In this document: piece by piece, positions 22,885 through 34,900 of the stretch | How the letters are laid out: every line of letters starts with the position of its first letter | Position numbering within the stretch: the first letter of the stretch is position 1 | Assembly: GCA_003344405.1 (NCBI GenBank) | Contig: NOWV01000001.1 | Span: 124,001-188,000 of the forward strand | Length of the DNA stretch: 64,000 bases | Reading direction: 5' to 3' | Source: Trichoplax sp. H2 | Lineage: Eukaryota; Placozoa; Uniplacotomia; Trichoplacea | Position numbers and translations under genes: made by a program | Notes under the pieces: generated by a model | Told to the model about the DNA's origin: nothing | The model's database searches: none | The model's input: only the letters and a program-made list of their open reading frames with translations

Positions 22885-25800
22885 TTATTTCATACTTACA
22901 AAGTTGCCATTGGATATCGCAAGAGAAACAGGTCGACTGTTATTTACTGGTCGCTGCATTAAGAAATTATAAAAATTTATAAGGCCACTGCAACACTAGA
23001 TTTGCTTTACTATACGTATGCAATGTAAAGATAATATGGAATGATATCGTTAGTATACTCACTTTTGAGATATCTTCTGTGGTTTCATTGATCATTGCCC
23101 TATTCGTCATCGATTGGATATCGAATTCGTCAAAAGTTTTTTTACTAAAATTTAAAATACAAGAAAATAGTCAATGCAAGTAATCGATAACAAAGCAATA
23201 AGCTAAAAAAGAATCGGGGTATATTACATGATCATAAAGGGTCTTACTTTTTTCCATGTCTTCGTCTAACAATATACCCTATTATAATAATAATAATCAA
23301 GAATCCAATCGCACAACCAGCTGCAACTCCAATTGTCATGGCTTCGCCAGTAGATGCAGATGTAATAACTGTACAGTTATCTCCACCATACCCGACCGAG
23401 CAACTATTAAATAAAAATTAAGCAACTATAAGTAGATGTAAACTCAGAAAGTCTAATAATTTTAAGCTAAGCAAAGGCTTAAACAATCTTACCTGCAATA
23501 TGGTACACCGTTAGTTGAATTTATTAAACAGGAACCATAACCACAATCGATCGATTTACAATTATAACTTTGAGCTAAATGAAATATATCATATTTGCAA
23601 ATACGTTAATTTTTATTGTAATAAATACGGAAAAAAATGAAAAAACGAAATCAATTTGTTTTATCATTTAACAATCAATGTTAATCTTACTTGGAAGTAA
23701 TACACATCCAGTCCCATCAGAATCTAATTGCCAACCATCTTTGCAAAGACAAGTACGTTTGTAATCACCGGTTTTAACGCAAATTTGACTGCAACCACCT
23801 TTATTCAGGTGACAGGCATCATAATCTATACAGATTACGCATGAGCTCAGTTAACTATCTAGCAATCATTACAACATCTTTTGATTGTCATTCGTGTACA
23901 ATACTTACGTCTTGGTTGCCTTTGCAATTGGAATGTTGTAATCCCCATAGGTGCATATAAGTCAGACAATAGCACACTTCTGTTTGCTCCGGTAAGTTTA
24001 TTCGCTGTTTCGACAGTCTTACTTTCCCAATCAGTCCAATAAACGGAATTTTCGAATACAGTAATGGAAAATGGATGTGGTATACCCTTAGAGAGAATAA
24101 CTCTTCTGCCTGAACCATCTAAGTTAGCACTTTCGATATGATGATGTTTACCATCTACCCAGTACATTTTACGTTGAGGGTAATCAATGGTAAGACCATT
24201 AGGCCATTCAACGTTCGTACTAACTAAGATTTGACGCTGCGTACCATCTAGTTTCGCTCGTTCAATTTTAGCGCTTGAGCCCCAATCCGTAAAATAAATG
24301 TAACTATAAAAAATTAATACAATATTATAAATTTATTATGGTGTTAATCTGCACAGAAGATGTTAAAAAAAAATCAATTCTCATCATTTAATTTTAAGAT
24401 ATCGTTGTTTACCCATCGACTGGATCGACCGCCAAGCCTCTTGGATCAGCTATGTTACTAATAATGGTTTTCACATATCGACCATCTAAATCACTCATTT
24501 TAATTGCATCCAATCCAGTATCAGTCCAGTAGATAGTATCATGTATCCAATCAACAGCGACACACTCAGGTGATAAAACACCATCGCTAATTATATACTT
24601 ATTTTTACCAGCTACAGTACCATTGCTATGAAGAGTTACTCGACCAATTTTTTCCGAAACAATATCCGTCCAAAACAGTAATCGCTTTCTTACGTGGACA
24701 TCAATACCAATAGCTCCTTTTAAACCCTTCATCACGTCATTATATCTTGATCCTTTGATAGTGAATCTATGAATATCTCGACGATTTGCAAAAAATAGCA
24801 CTGGTTCTGGACCTAATGCTTTGCAGGATTTAAAGTCAGCATCTAATCTATAGCCGTCTGCACAAGTGCATTTATAACTTCCTTTTGTATTCTCGCACAT
24901 CTGACTACAAGGATTGGAAATATTACATTCGTTAATATCAAGGCACGTTCTGCCATCAGTATCCAAGGTATAACCAGGGTTACATGCACAGTAATAACCA
25001 ACTTTGGTATTCACACAATTTTGCGAGCAATGTCCGTTGTATTCACTACATTCGTTAATATCTAAAAAGTAGTATCCAAAATTAGAGTTCAATTTCATCT
25101 CGCAAAATTCATAGTAGATACATAATATAATTTTTTACTCATCATTAAGATCAAGCAATATAAGTTTAGTACTTACTACAAGTTGCCGGTTCATCGGATT
25201 TATCTTCACAATCGAATTTTCCATTACATACTAATTTCATTGAAATGCAAGATTTATTCGTATGGCATGTAAATTGACTAGAATTACATGTCAAGTTTGG
25301 CGGAGTTGGAGTAGTACAATTTTGCTCATCTCGAGAGTTAGCACAATCACTTATACCATCACACACATTGTGCGCATCTATACAAATGTGCGCACTACAA
25401 CGAAATTGGCCAGATTTACAAGTCGTCTTATTGCAACCTAATTCATCGGAGCCATCTGTACAATCGGTTGATCCATCGCACCTCCATTCGGACTTGATAC
25501 ACTCCCAGTTCTTACATTGAAATTCACCGGCTCTACAAGTATGCTTCGGGCGACTAGTCGAACAATTTTTTTCATCGCTTCCGTCGGTACAATCACGTTC
25601 ACCATCGCACAGCCATGATTTTTTGATGCAATCACCAGAAGAGCATTGAAACAACTCGGGACCGCATGTCTTATTTGCTATATAATGAAGTAATTTTATA
25701 ACACTCAGTAAGTTATAAAAGTATTCTTCATTAACATGAATTTAATTTAACTAAAAACTTACGACAATTCCATTCATCAGAATTATCACCGCAATCGTTA

Positions 25801-28800
25801 TCGTTATCACATCGCCATGCGCTGTTAATACAATGTGAATTATTACAGGTAAATTGTTGAGGAGAGCAAGTTGCGACCTTGGCTATAAATTTAAGAAAGT
25901 ACATACATTAAATTCGAATAAGAATATTTTTAATTTCACTTTAAGCCTACAAGTTATAGATAATAAACGGGTTATGACATTGTTATTAGCGCTGTGCTGT
26001 CAAATTATATAAGATTTATTAGATTACATTTAAAAAGGCGTTTTACAATAGATACTTACTGCAATTGCGTTCATCAGCTGAGTTACCACAATCATCTACT
26101 TGATCGCATACATAGTCACGTTTAATACAAACTCCATTACCGCAAGAAAATTCATCAGGAGTGCAAGTTTTGGTTACTACAAGTTAAAAATGTTGTAAAC
26201 TTTAAATTCCTACTTTGTAATAAGTAGTTCTATCAAAATAATTCTATAAGCCATAATCTCTATAACTTATTCATAAATTATTATAGCATTTATAATAGTA
26301 ATCAACATATTTTTTTTAACTTACGACAATGAGAGCCTTCATCGGAGCCGTCAATACAATCATTTTGGCCATCGCATACCCATGAGGTAGTTATGCATTT
26401 TCCATCATTACATGTAAATTCATTGTTTGGATGACAGGTAACTTGAGCTAAAATTATAATTATACGCGTATAAGCTTAGTAACATAATATTGCATATACC
26501 TCAATGCAAAATTTTAAATATTTAATTAATTAATAATCAAAAACGTAAATGTTACGATCATTGTCATTGACGCGTCTAGGATAAGTAAACGCTTGCAATA
26601 CAACGGTTTCAATAAAGTATGAAAGAAATCTAAATTTTTCACACGATATGGTATTCGTGAACAGTAAACATCAAATCGTGATAACTACTATACCAATTAT
26701 AATTATTGACGTTGTTGCACCTCAAAAAGATTTTTTTTACTATATGGAACACCCGAGACACTATTCATATATGCTAAACAACGATTATGTAGACGTCCTT
26801 TCAACTTTTAAACGTTTAAAATTCTCCAAAAATTTGCGTTTTAACTCAGGTAAAATTATGCCATCTATTTTTGTATTATCGTATAGAAATATTCGGTGTT
26901 ACCTCCGACAAAATTATTCGTAGAACCAATGTAATCAGCAAATCTGGGTCAGTTGTGCAAGTAAAATATCAGAAATAACATCTTGTAGTAATTCATTGGA
27001 ACAAGTAAATGCAGAAGTCGATATCTTCCTTTTCTCATCGTTAATTGTTATGCTTGCTAACTGGTGAGATAAATTGCTTCACCAATTCCAACAATTTTAT
27101 TGTATTAGCAGATGTGAAAATCTTTCAATGCAAACATAATTTGAGAATTTTATCATCCTAATTCTCACGTTGTACACTATTAAGGTCTGTCCTCAACACC
27201 TATTGTTCCAGATAAAGGGATCCTGGATTACTTCTGCAAGTTAATTCTAATTATGCTGTGAAATTAACCTCAAATTCCCACAACAGCATGTAAAAAATAC
27301 ACGCATAGAATAATTTTCTCTAGTTCTCATGTTGAAATTCTTCTTTCCTAAATTTTTAAGTCTTTGCATTTCCGCATGTCTAAATGCGATTATCCAATAA
27401 ATCTCATCCATCTCCAAATTCTCATCCTACTGTACTATATGCATCTACAGTTAATCAAAAAAGTTCCCTAGTATGAAGTACTGTACAGAATGGTAACTAT
27501 CTATCAATGCTAAGTGTACTTTTTATCTCACCTTTATCTAATTGTAGGCCTATACAGTACATCAAAAGTTGCCAATCAAAGTCAACTAGTTGGTTAATTA
27601 AGACAACAACCGGAACCGTCTAGAGTCATACCGTCTCAGTACAGTACTGCAAATCGATTAATATTTTTATAAAATCACCTACTGTACATTATTAGGCTCT
27701 AGAAAGTGATTGGTTCCTGAATGTCAGGCCATTCACTATCCAATACAATAATATCGTATTAATGGTAATCAAAGCTAAACTTATGCAACGTGATCAAGGC
27801 TAAAATGCGATGGATACTTACTTATCTGTATACGGTACAGTACTCTAATTAATCTGATAATGGTTAATGGGAATGTAAGAAAATTTCAAAGGAGAAAGTA
27901 AATTTATAAAAATTGGCAGAGGTAACAATTATAGTTCCTTTTAAAGATTAGTATAGCCCCATTCCCATCACCCTTGAATAACGATCGCGACGTTAACATT
28001 ACAGTACAATATGATGACAACTGTGTCTCGTCTCCAGTGGTGTCTCTTTTTATCACAGTAGTCTATGTCATCACGTTATAATTTACAACAACCACGGATA
28101 TTGATCTATTGTGAAAATATCTGAATGGAGTCCTCTATTTTTACCTGTTCTCTGCTTGGCTGGTTGATGTCTTAAGCATGAACAAATTTTGAAATGATAA
28201 CAAAAGCATCATAAAGTAGACATGGACTCTTAGTGAAGAATCATTTCAGTAGTCAACATACGTTTCTACAATACCAGGCATTCTTTTCAAATTGAAAAAA
28301 CAAACAAAGCTTCATTGCATTGTTGTTCAATGTTCTCATGGTGTGCCTTTGCAACGTATACAGAATTAAGGAAGAGAAACTAGGAGCGTCCATTTGTTTT
28401 ATTTGTAAACTTTCCCCATGAACGTTTGTATGAACGTAAAGTATGAACTGCGATGTTAACGGTCTTAAACGGCCCATTTAATATTATTATTATTTATTAT
28501 TGAGTGAAGATATTCAACCAATCAATCTTACTTTTGTATTGATGATAAACGCTATTTAAAATTAGTGTCCATCCGATATTTACTGTTAGTATCACTGACT
28601 GTACTATATTACATGGAGAATTTGCATCACTTTCGAACATTTTTAAACTTTTGAAATTGAAGTTCCGTATGAAACGAATGTCAATTACTACTATATTGTC
28701 ACTTTTATAAATCTATTCTGTACTGTGCGCTTGACATCCTGAAAATTTCTATCATTGTCTTATACTATCTAACTGTAAATAATTGGCAATGTACAGTAGT

Positions 28801-31800
28801 TCAAAGAAACGACTAAAAATATTCTTTTTTAAAGACAACAACCGTTTTCAAGTGCTTCACTCACCACGACTACATTCTTAACACGAAAGCAAATACAATT
28901 GAAATTTCTACAATTATCATCCAGCTATCTTTACCCCCAGACAAATACTATCCAAATGGAAATTATTTACTGTCAATAAATTCCCGTATTCATCATTTTG
29001 AAAAAACCTTAATACAGTATCAAGCAACATTGGAACAATACAATATTTACTTTTAAAAAGCGCCAAGCAATGGGAAAATTGATTGTGACTACTGAACTGC
29101 ATATACAGAGGGAAAATGAGCGACTACTGGAAATGGGGCCAGGATGTAAACGCTTACTACAAGAGTGCTTTTACCAGTGATCGCATGATGTTCAAAGTGT
29201 TTGCAAAGAAGCAACATGACTACTTCCACGCGACTTCAACTAATATACATACAATGTTTAGGGACGTAGCACGTTGTATAACCTGATTTCAAGTTAGAAT
29301 TGTTCGAAAACAGTGCTCCACTGTGTCAAGTTTTACTTTCTAAGGTATAGGTGATCTGTTATTTTTTTTTTACAGTAGCTATTCTTCTGGTCTGTCATAA
29401 ACTAGAATGACAATCAATAGAAAATAACCATAGCGGTCCCATTCTCTAGAAATGGATTGCCAGTCCAATTTCAACATGAGTGAAATTTCTATACTAGACT
29501 CTTAGTGGACGCGTGATGCAGCCAGTAGAATTCACTGCTGATAGAGTGAAAAAGTTCACTTTGAAGGGTTGTAAAAAATATCGATTCAAAAAATAGCTAA
29601 ATTCAGTATGGCGGCATTAATCAGTACATCTGATGTATAAGACTATTGGATAGCTTTCTACTATCGGTCCTATCGATCCTTCACTTGTACAGTATTTTTT
29701 CTTCCTTGATATCAAAACATACAACAACCGCCAAAAATATCGATCAAAGAAACTTTAATTAATGGCCGTTAACTTCATGAAATGATTAGGCTCCTCCCGG
29801 CCTGGAGATCATTTTCTATTCATAGACTGATTTTATACAAATTAGTATGTAAAATGACTTTGCAATACGTATGGTAGTAAACGTACGGGACTAGTAGTAA
29901 GACAACGTTGTAGTAAAGACACGCGGTCAATGGACTACGTGAGTCAGAAGGTGGTAATGTGGTGTACCCATACAGCAATCTTACTGTAATAATAATAATA
30001 TCGGTATCAAGCATGTGATGTGTACATAGGAATTGTGAAACTACAATATTCCACAACAGTGGCATACGCTGCCGCTGCCGCCGTCGGCGTTTGATGTTTC
30101 CAAGAATGTAAATTTGAAATACTGAAAGCATTCCAAAAAGGCAGATGGACACTCTCAGTATGGTACAGTGATGGAGGTAGAAATACGTCCAGAATAATGA
30201 ATAAAAATAATCAATAAAATCAAATAAATGCCCAATTGAAAGCACTGATAGCATTCCGAATTCATATTTCTACCCCCATCATCTTCAATGTCAATGATTC
30301 ATTAAAAGCAAAAGTAAAATTGGTTGAATTATATACAGTAGTACGACCAATAGTAAATACTTGTTAGCTGCAAGAAAATAGCAGCTACCAGTAGCAATCA
30401 ATATTATCATAACTTCTTTTTAAAAATTCAGCTTTCTTACCACAATTTGTTTCATCTGAATTATCCTTGCAATCGTCTGTACCGTCACAGCGCCAGTCGA
30501 TTGGAATACATCTTCCATTTCCACAAGCAAATTGCTTGGCCAAATTGCAAAATTGAGCTATAAACGATTAAAAATAATTTTTAACATCAGTTGGTTATTA
30601 AACTTCCAACTACAATTCACCAAATTCAATTTTTTAAATCTTCCAGTCACATGGTTTACAATCATAAACAAACATAGATGTATTGCTCTACCAAAAAGCT
30701 CCAACTAAATTAAGACGATCACTCCAAATTAAAATGTTCAACCACATGATCAATTACAATCAACGTGACTTAAGTATTTATTCATTTACATTCTTATTAG
30801 ACTATCATTATAGTAGTATGCGTTAAAAATAAGTTGTAAGTTTTACGCGTGCTACATCATACCACTAAATCTTCAATGCACCCTTCAAGAATAGGAATTA
30901 TCTCTAAACTGGACTATATTTAACGACATAAACAAATCTAACTCATCCATGGAGTGAAAGCCAGCTACTAACTACAGTAACTGCTTTCAACTCTGAAAAG
31001 CGAAATCTTATTCATTTGATTACGACTTGAGCTCGCTTAAGCTAGAAAAGATCAGATCACACTTAAAAAATGGAATGACAGAATCCAATGATCAATATCA
31101 GCTAGGCATAGGTCCTAAGAGTAATTTGTGTTAGCATAGCATATCGCGAATCCAGGTGTCAAAGTACCATGCAGTTTACAGTGTTTGTTACGCTGTATAT
31201 ACAATTGAAATGGATCAAAAGTCAGAATTGAATTTCAACTTCAATAAATGAATTTCATGACACCGTTGAAAAATTGATATATCTTAGTCAATTTAATTGC
31301 CAAGAATCTCCTACAATATGAACTACCAACGGATAGAAAACAGTTCTTAACAATAGCTTGGTATTCAATCCCAATACACAGTCATATGTGATCGGAATAA
31401 GAGTGGAAGAACTGCTCAAGCCGAAGCTGATGTGAAAGTTGTTATGAATGATGAGTGAAAAGTGGAATAGGGGATAGAACACATCATTTTAGACTCTCTC
31501 CTTCATTTGCCAGGCAATATTATTGTGTTTTCTTTTCCTTATGTATAGCTTTCAAATGCTGACATCTGATGGAAAATGTTACATTATACACAAACTTTAT
31601 AGTCTATTTTTTAGCCTTTACAAAGGCCATTTTTTTCAATCATGTCCGTGATATAATCGTATAAGCAATGTGTATGAAAGCACGCAATGGAGACGTTGTA
31701 TACAAACGAGAAAATGAAGAATTTTGCAAATTTCATTGAAATGCTGGCATAAAATCAAGAAACTTACGAGATTGAGTAGCCGCTTGAATAGTCGATGGAT

Positions 31801-31852
31801 AAAAGTAGCAGCATAATATGAAGCACAGGCAAGAAATAACTCGATTAGCCAT
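22885..31852 (-). CDS. LDLR/VLDLR-like endocytic receptor, 13 exons
   Basis: This is a single-pass lipoprotein-receptor-family protein of 876 residues. Exons: 31852-31768, 30557-30441, 26447-26325, 26176-26060, 25882-25763, 25677-25177, 25061-24413, 24303-23909, 23825-23691, 23574-23493, 23403-23248, 23144-23063, 22953-22885. Order: signal peptide (1-24); eight LDL class A repeats (about 29-354) with C..SDE calcium sites; two EGF-CA modules opening [11 protein letters not shown] and [11 protein letters not shown]; a YWTD propeller (about 440-700; [27 protein letters not shown]); two further EGF modules (about 703-785); a membrane helix (about 796-820); and a 56-residue tail. Eight LA repeats and the length match VLDLR; the second EGF after the propeller is extra and I see no Ser/Thr-rich O-glycan region. 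LA exons are phase 1-1. The tail lacks NPxY. AATAAA overlaps the stop, which supports this ending. Confidence 0.93.
26448..30440 (-). other. Large second intron of the LDLR-like gene
   Basis: This 4-kb intron separates the first and second LA exons. I see no further LA exon in it. It holds TACAGTAC words near 27640 and 27840, an ATT run near 28481-28500 and a small GC-rich CCG/CTG run at 30066-30089. A hydrophobic minus-strand frame of 144 codons (29820-30254) lacks homology I can name. Confidence 0.6.
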
Positions 31853-31902
31853 GTTGAAAGGTCGAAAATTTTTCCAAGTGAGAAAGTGAAAAAAAAAGCT
31901 TG

Positions 31903-31908
31903 CTTATA
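31903..31908 (-). promoter_or_regulatory. TATA-like element of the LDLR-like gene
   Basis: On the minus strand CCAATATAAGC contains TATAAG about 50 bp upstream of the receptor ATG (31852). It would place the transcription start within about 25 bases of the ATG. This is weak single-motif evidence. Confidence 0.25.
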
Positions 31909-34900
31909 TTGGATCCAAGAACGCGTAGCGATATCAACAAAGAAAAATTTGTACGCGTCTGTAGAATTGAATTCTAAATATGGCTTGGTACCAGGGGAGG
32001 AAAAAAATGTCAATAGTAAGAGGACGCAAGATGTGGCGAGACTGGATGGAATTTCAGTTGAATAGTTAAGACAAAAATGGAATAAGTGGAAATTTTTGCA
32101 TCACTTTGAGGACCAAATTGACTAATGGCGGACTTGAAAGTCGGAGACGCCAATACAATATTTACTAACAGTAAATCCAAATCGCAGTGAGCTTCAACTT
32201 GAATTTGAATACGTTGTGTTTTTAATTTCAACGGTCTACAGTACTGTCACAATTATGCTGATTGATCTCAATGAATTGCTGAATAGTATCATCATATCAA
32301 ATTTGCTAGACGTTATATAGAGAGAGGAGACAGAAACCCTTGGCAACCCTAATGCTTTTAGAAATAGAAATTGAATGACAATACAAAAAGAATGTCAGAT
32401 ATTCATCATCGAGTAACTGGTCATCTATTCATAGCCCATCGCATTGTTGAGCTTGTGTCATACGACTCTTTGAGAGCAACGCCCCTTCATCTATTAAGTT
32501 AATTTACTACTCGTATTATAGAAACGCGCCACTTCCAAAATACAGTAGTAAGAATCGGTCTCTTTCAGCAATCATTCATTGTGTCAACGTCATTATGAAT
32601 ATTATATTATTATTATTGTTATTATTATGATGATTCTTCACAGTAAGTTGGTTGTATTTAGAAAGACATACAGGAACAGTAAGGTGCGGTTGAAATAGAC
32701 GACGAGATTTCTGGAAATTTTTGTTGATTTTTTACAGTGCACGGTATTCTACCGTGTACATCAACTGAAAGGACTGTACGACTCGGACTGTAGATCATCA
32801 CCTGATTTGACCATTATCGCGTCTATGACGTTGAATGATACAAACTTGATCTGCCAATTGGATTATTATCTTTCTCAATGCCGTAAAATAGCTCCATTTT
32901 CTCATTCTATCAATCTATCGATGGCATGATGATAATATTAGAATGACATACGAAGAATGCATGACCACTTTGTCAACTTATCCAAAGTGATGCCACCTAT
33001 CAACGATCAAAGCAAAATGGACAGACTGTACTTTACTGTTGATCATGATCAACATGACTAGTATAGGAATAAGCCAACCTAATTTTCACTTCATTTCATC
33101 TATTTTGATCACTACTTGATCCTATCGAGCACGACTGAAAGTCCCTTGCCAATACAGGACATCGTGTTAAACAAGTATGTAGCATTGCCAACGTCTTCTA
33201 CTATCGACAAATAACATTGATGGTAAAGTAATACTACTACACTTGCGCTAAAGAATGATCGTAATCATGCTGTAAATTGTACAAATCATACCAAAATTAG
33301 GGGTTACGGTTCGGGAAGGCACCAAGTCATGATGAACGATGACGCATTTAGCTTTACCGTAACTGACAAGATTACAGTTGTCATATGTTACATCCTCGCA
33401 TTTTGATAAACTACTGTAACAAGCAGTTAAAAACATTACAGACTATGATTTTATACAGAGACTGTATGTAATATCATGAGCAGAAAGTCAACAACATTTG
33501 TAAATCATTGGAGCAGCAAGCACTCTTTACTACAAGAAATGCACACGTGTAAACATTTACAATCAAGCATCCATCGTTTATACTGCCTGGCCTTCCAGAT
33601 GTGCTAGTGTAAACAACTCGTGGTTGTACTGTACTGTACAAGAAAGCAACGCCGGTTGTTCGCATACCGTACAGTGTACAGTACAACATACTGTACACTG
33701 TGTACAGTACAGTATGCCTGGAAGAAGCATTCCAATCAAACAATAGCCAGATGAATGGACTACCAACTTAGAGTAACGTTTTATCAAGTTGGGAAAGCGC
33801 CATATGAGATTCAAATATTAATCCTTTAATGCAATTACTTTAATTACCGATAATTCTATCTAATAATAATGAAACTTGTACGATTTATCGTAAATTTTAA
33901 AATCTTATAATGTACTACTAAATGATAATTCTGCACTATATAATATAATTGAATTTATTACTTAACGGCATGACGTTATGAACGTAAGGATTACTGGTAA
34001 GCTAAATTCGATGATTCATGACTCATAACTTTAACATTTAGTATCACTTGCTGTACAATACTGCAAGATTTCAATGTAACCATTCATTTTCAGTCAGCCA
34101 GCCTCTCTTATAAAATAACCCTTTAAACTGTCAAAAAAGTGTAATTAAAGATAATTACGCTTATACAAGGTTTGACCTCAACCTAGTCTACTACTATTAT
34201 ATTGCTACTGTCGTATTCTACACCAATATATGCGTACACACAATTTGCGACATAAAGAGCTCTCTCTATCCACGATCAGAATGCAATGATTTCTAATACA
34301 AAATGATAACGATGCCTATATACTGTACATATCAATCAATATTCTCTCATAAGCCGAGAAAGGCAGTGCTTAATGTCATTACGCAAGATATGCTGTAGAA
34401 AGCCTGAAAGGTTCAAGTTCAGTCCTACGGTAGTAAACCTACTACAAAATTAAATTGAATTAATGACGTGTTTAATTAATTAATAACATAGGCAGTAAAA
34501 GTGGGCTGTGCAAATTGCATATTTCGTATTTCATACTAACTATTAGTAATAATTGGCTCTCAGCGTGTTTCCAAATCACGCCAGAACTATAGTATAGTAC
34601 CTGAATTACGCTTCTAGCGCCCTGCCATCAACTGTCTGCATCATAGTAGGCCATAATACTGTACATTAATTTAATGTACAATACAGGATAGTATCAAATC
34701 ATTAAATGCTGAGCCTTCAATTCTGTGGAATTTTAATACTATGTATTGCCGATGCACGTGTACAGTACCGTAGCTTTTGAACCTACGAACATATGAACAA
34801 TGAAGGGTGCTAATAATATCGTGGATCATTTATTGCATATTAATATGAAAAATCATTTGCTAAGCATCAACTAGATATAGTTTGTGCAAAATGAACGCGT

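Noticed and set aside
26648-26923. Plus-strand 91-codon frame in the receptor intron
   Set aside because: Antisense within a 4-kb intron, no recognisable motif, AT-driven composition.
31636-32013. Minus-strand 125-codon frame over the receptor's first exon
   Set aside because: It overlaps the signal-peptide exon in another frame; the first exon with its donor explains this sequence.
33474-33814. Overlapping minus-strand frames near a TACTGTAC cluster
   Set aside because: They are low-complexity translations of the ACTGTAC repeat words.
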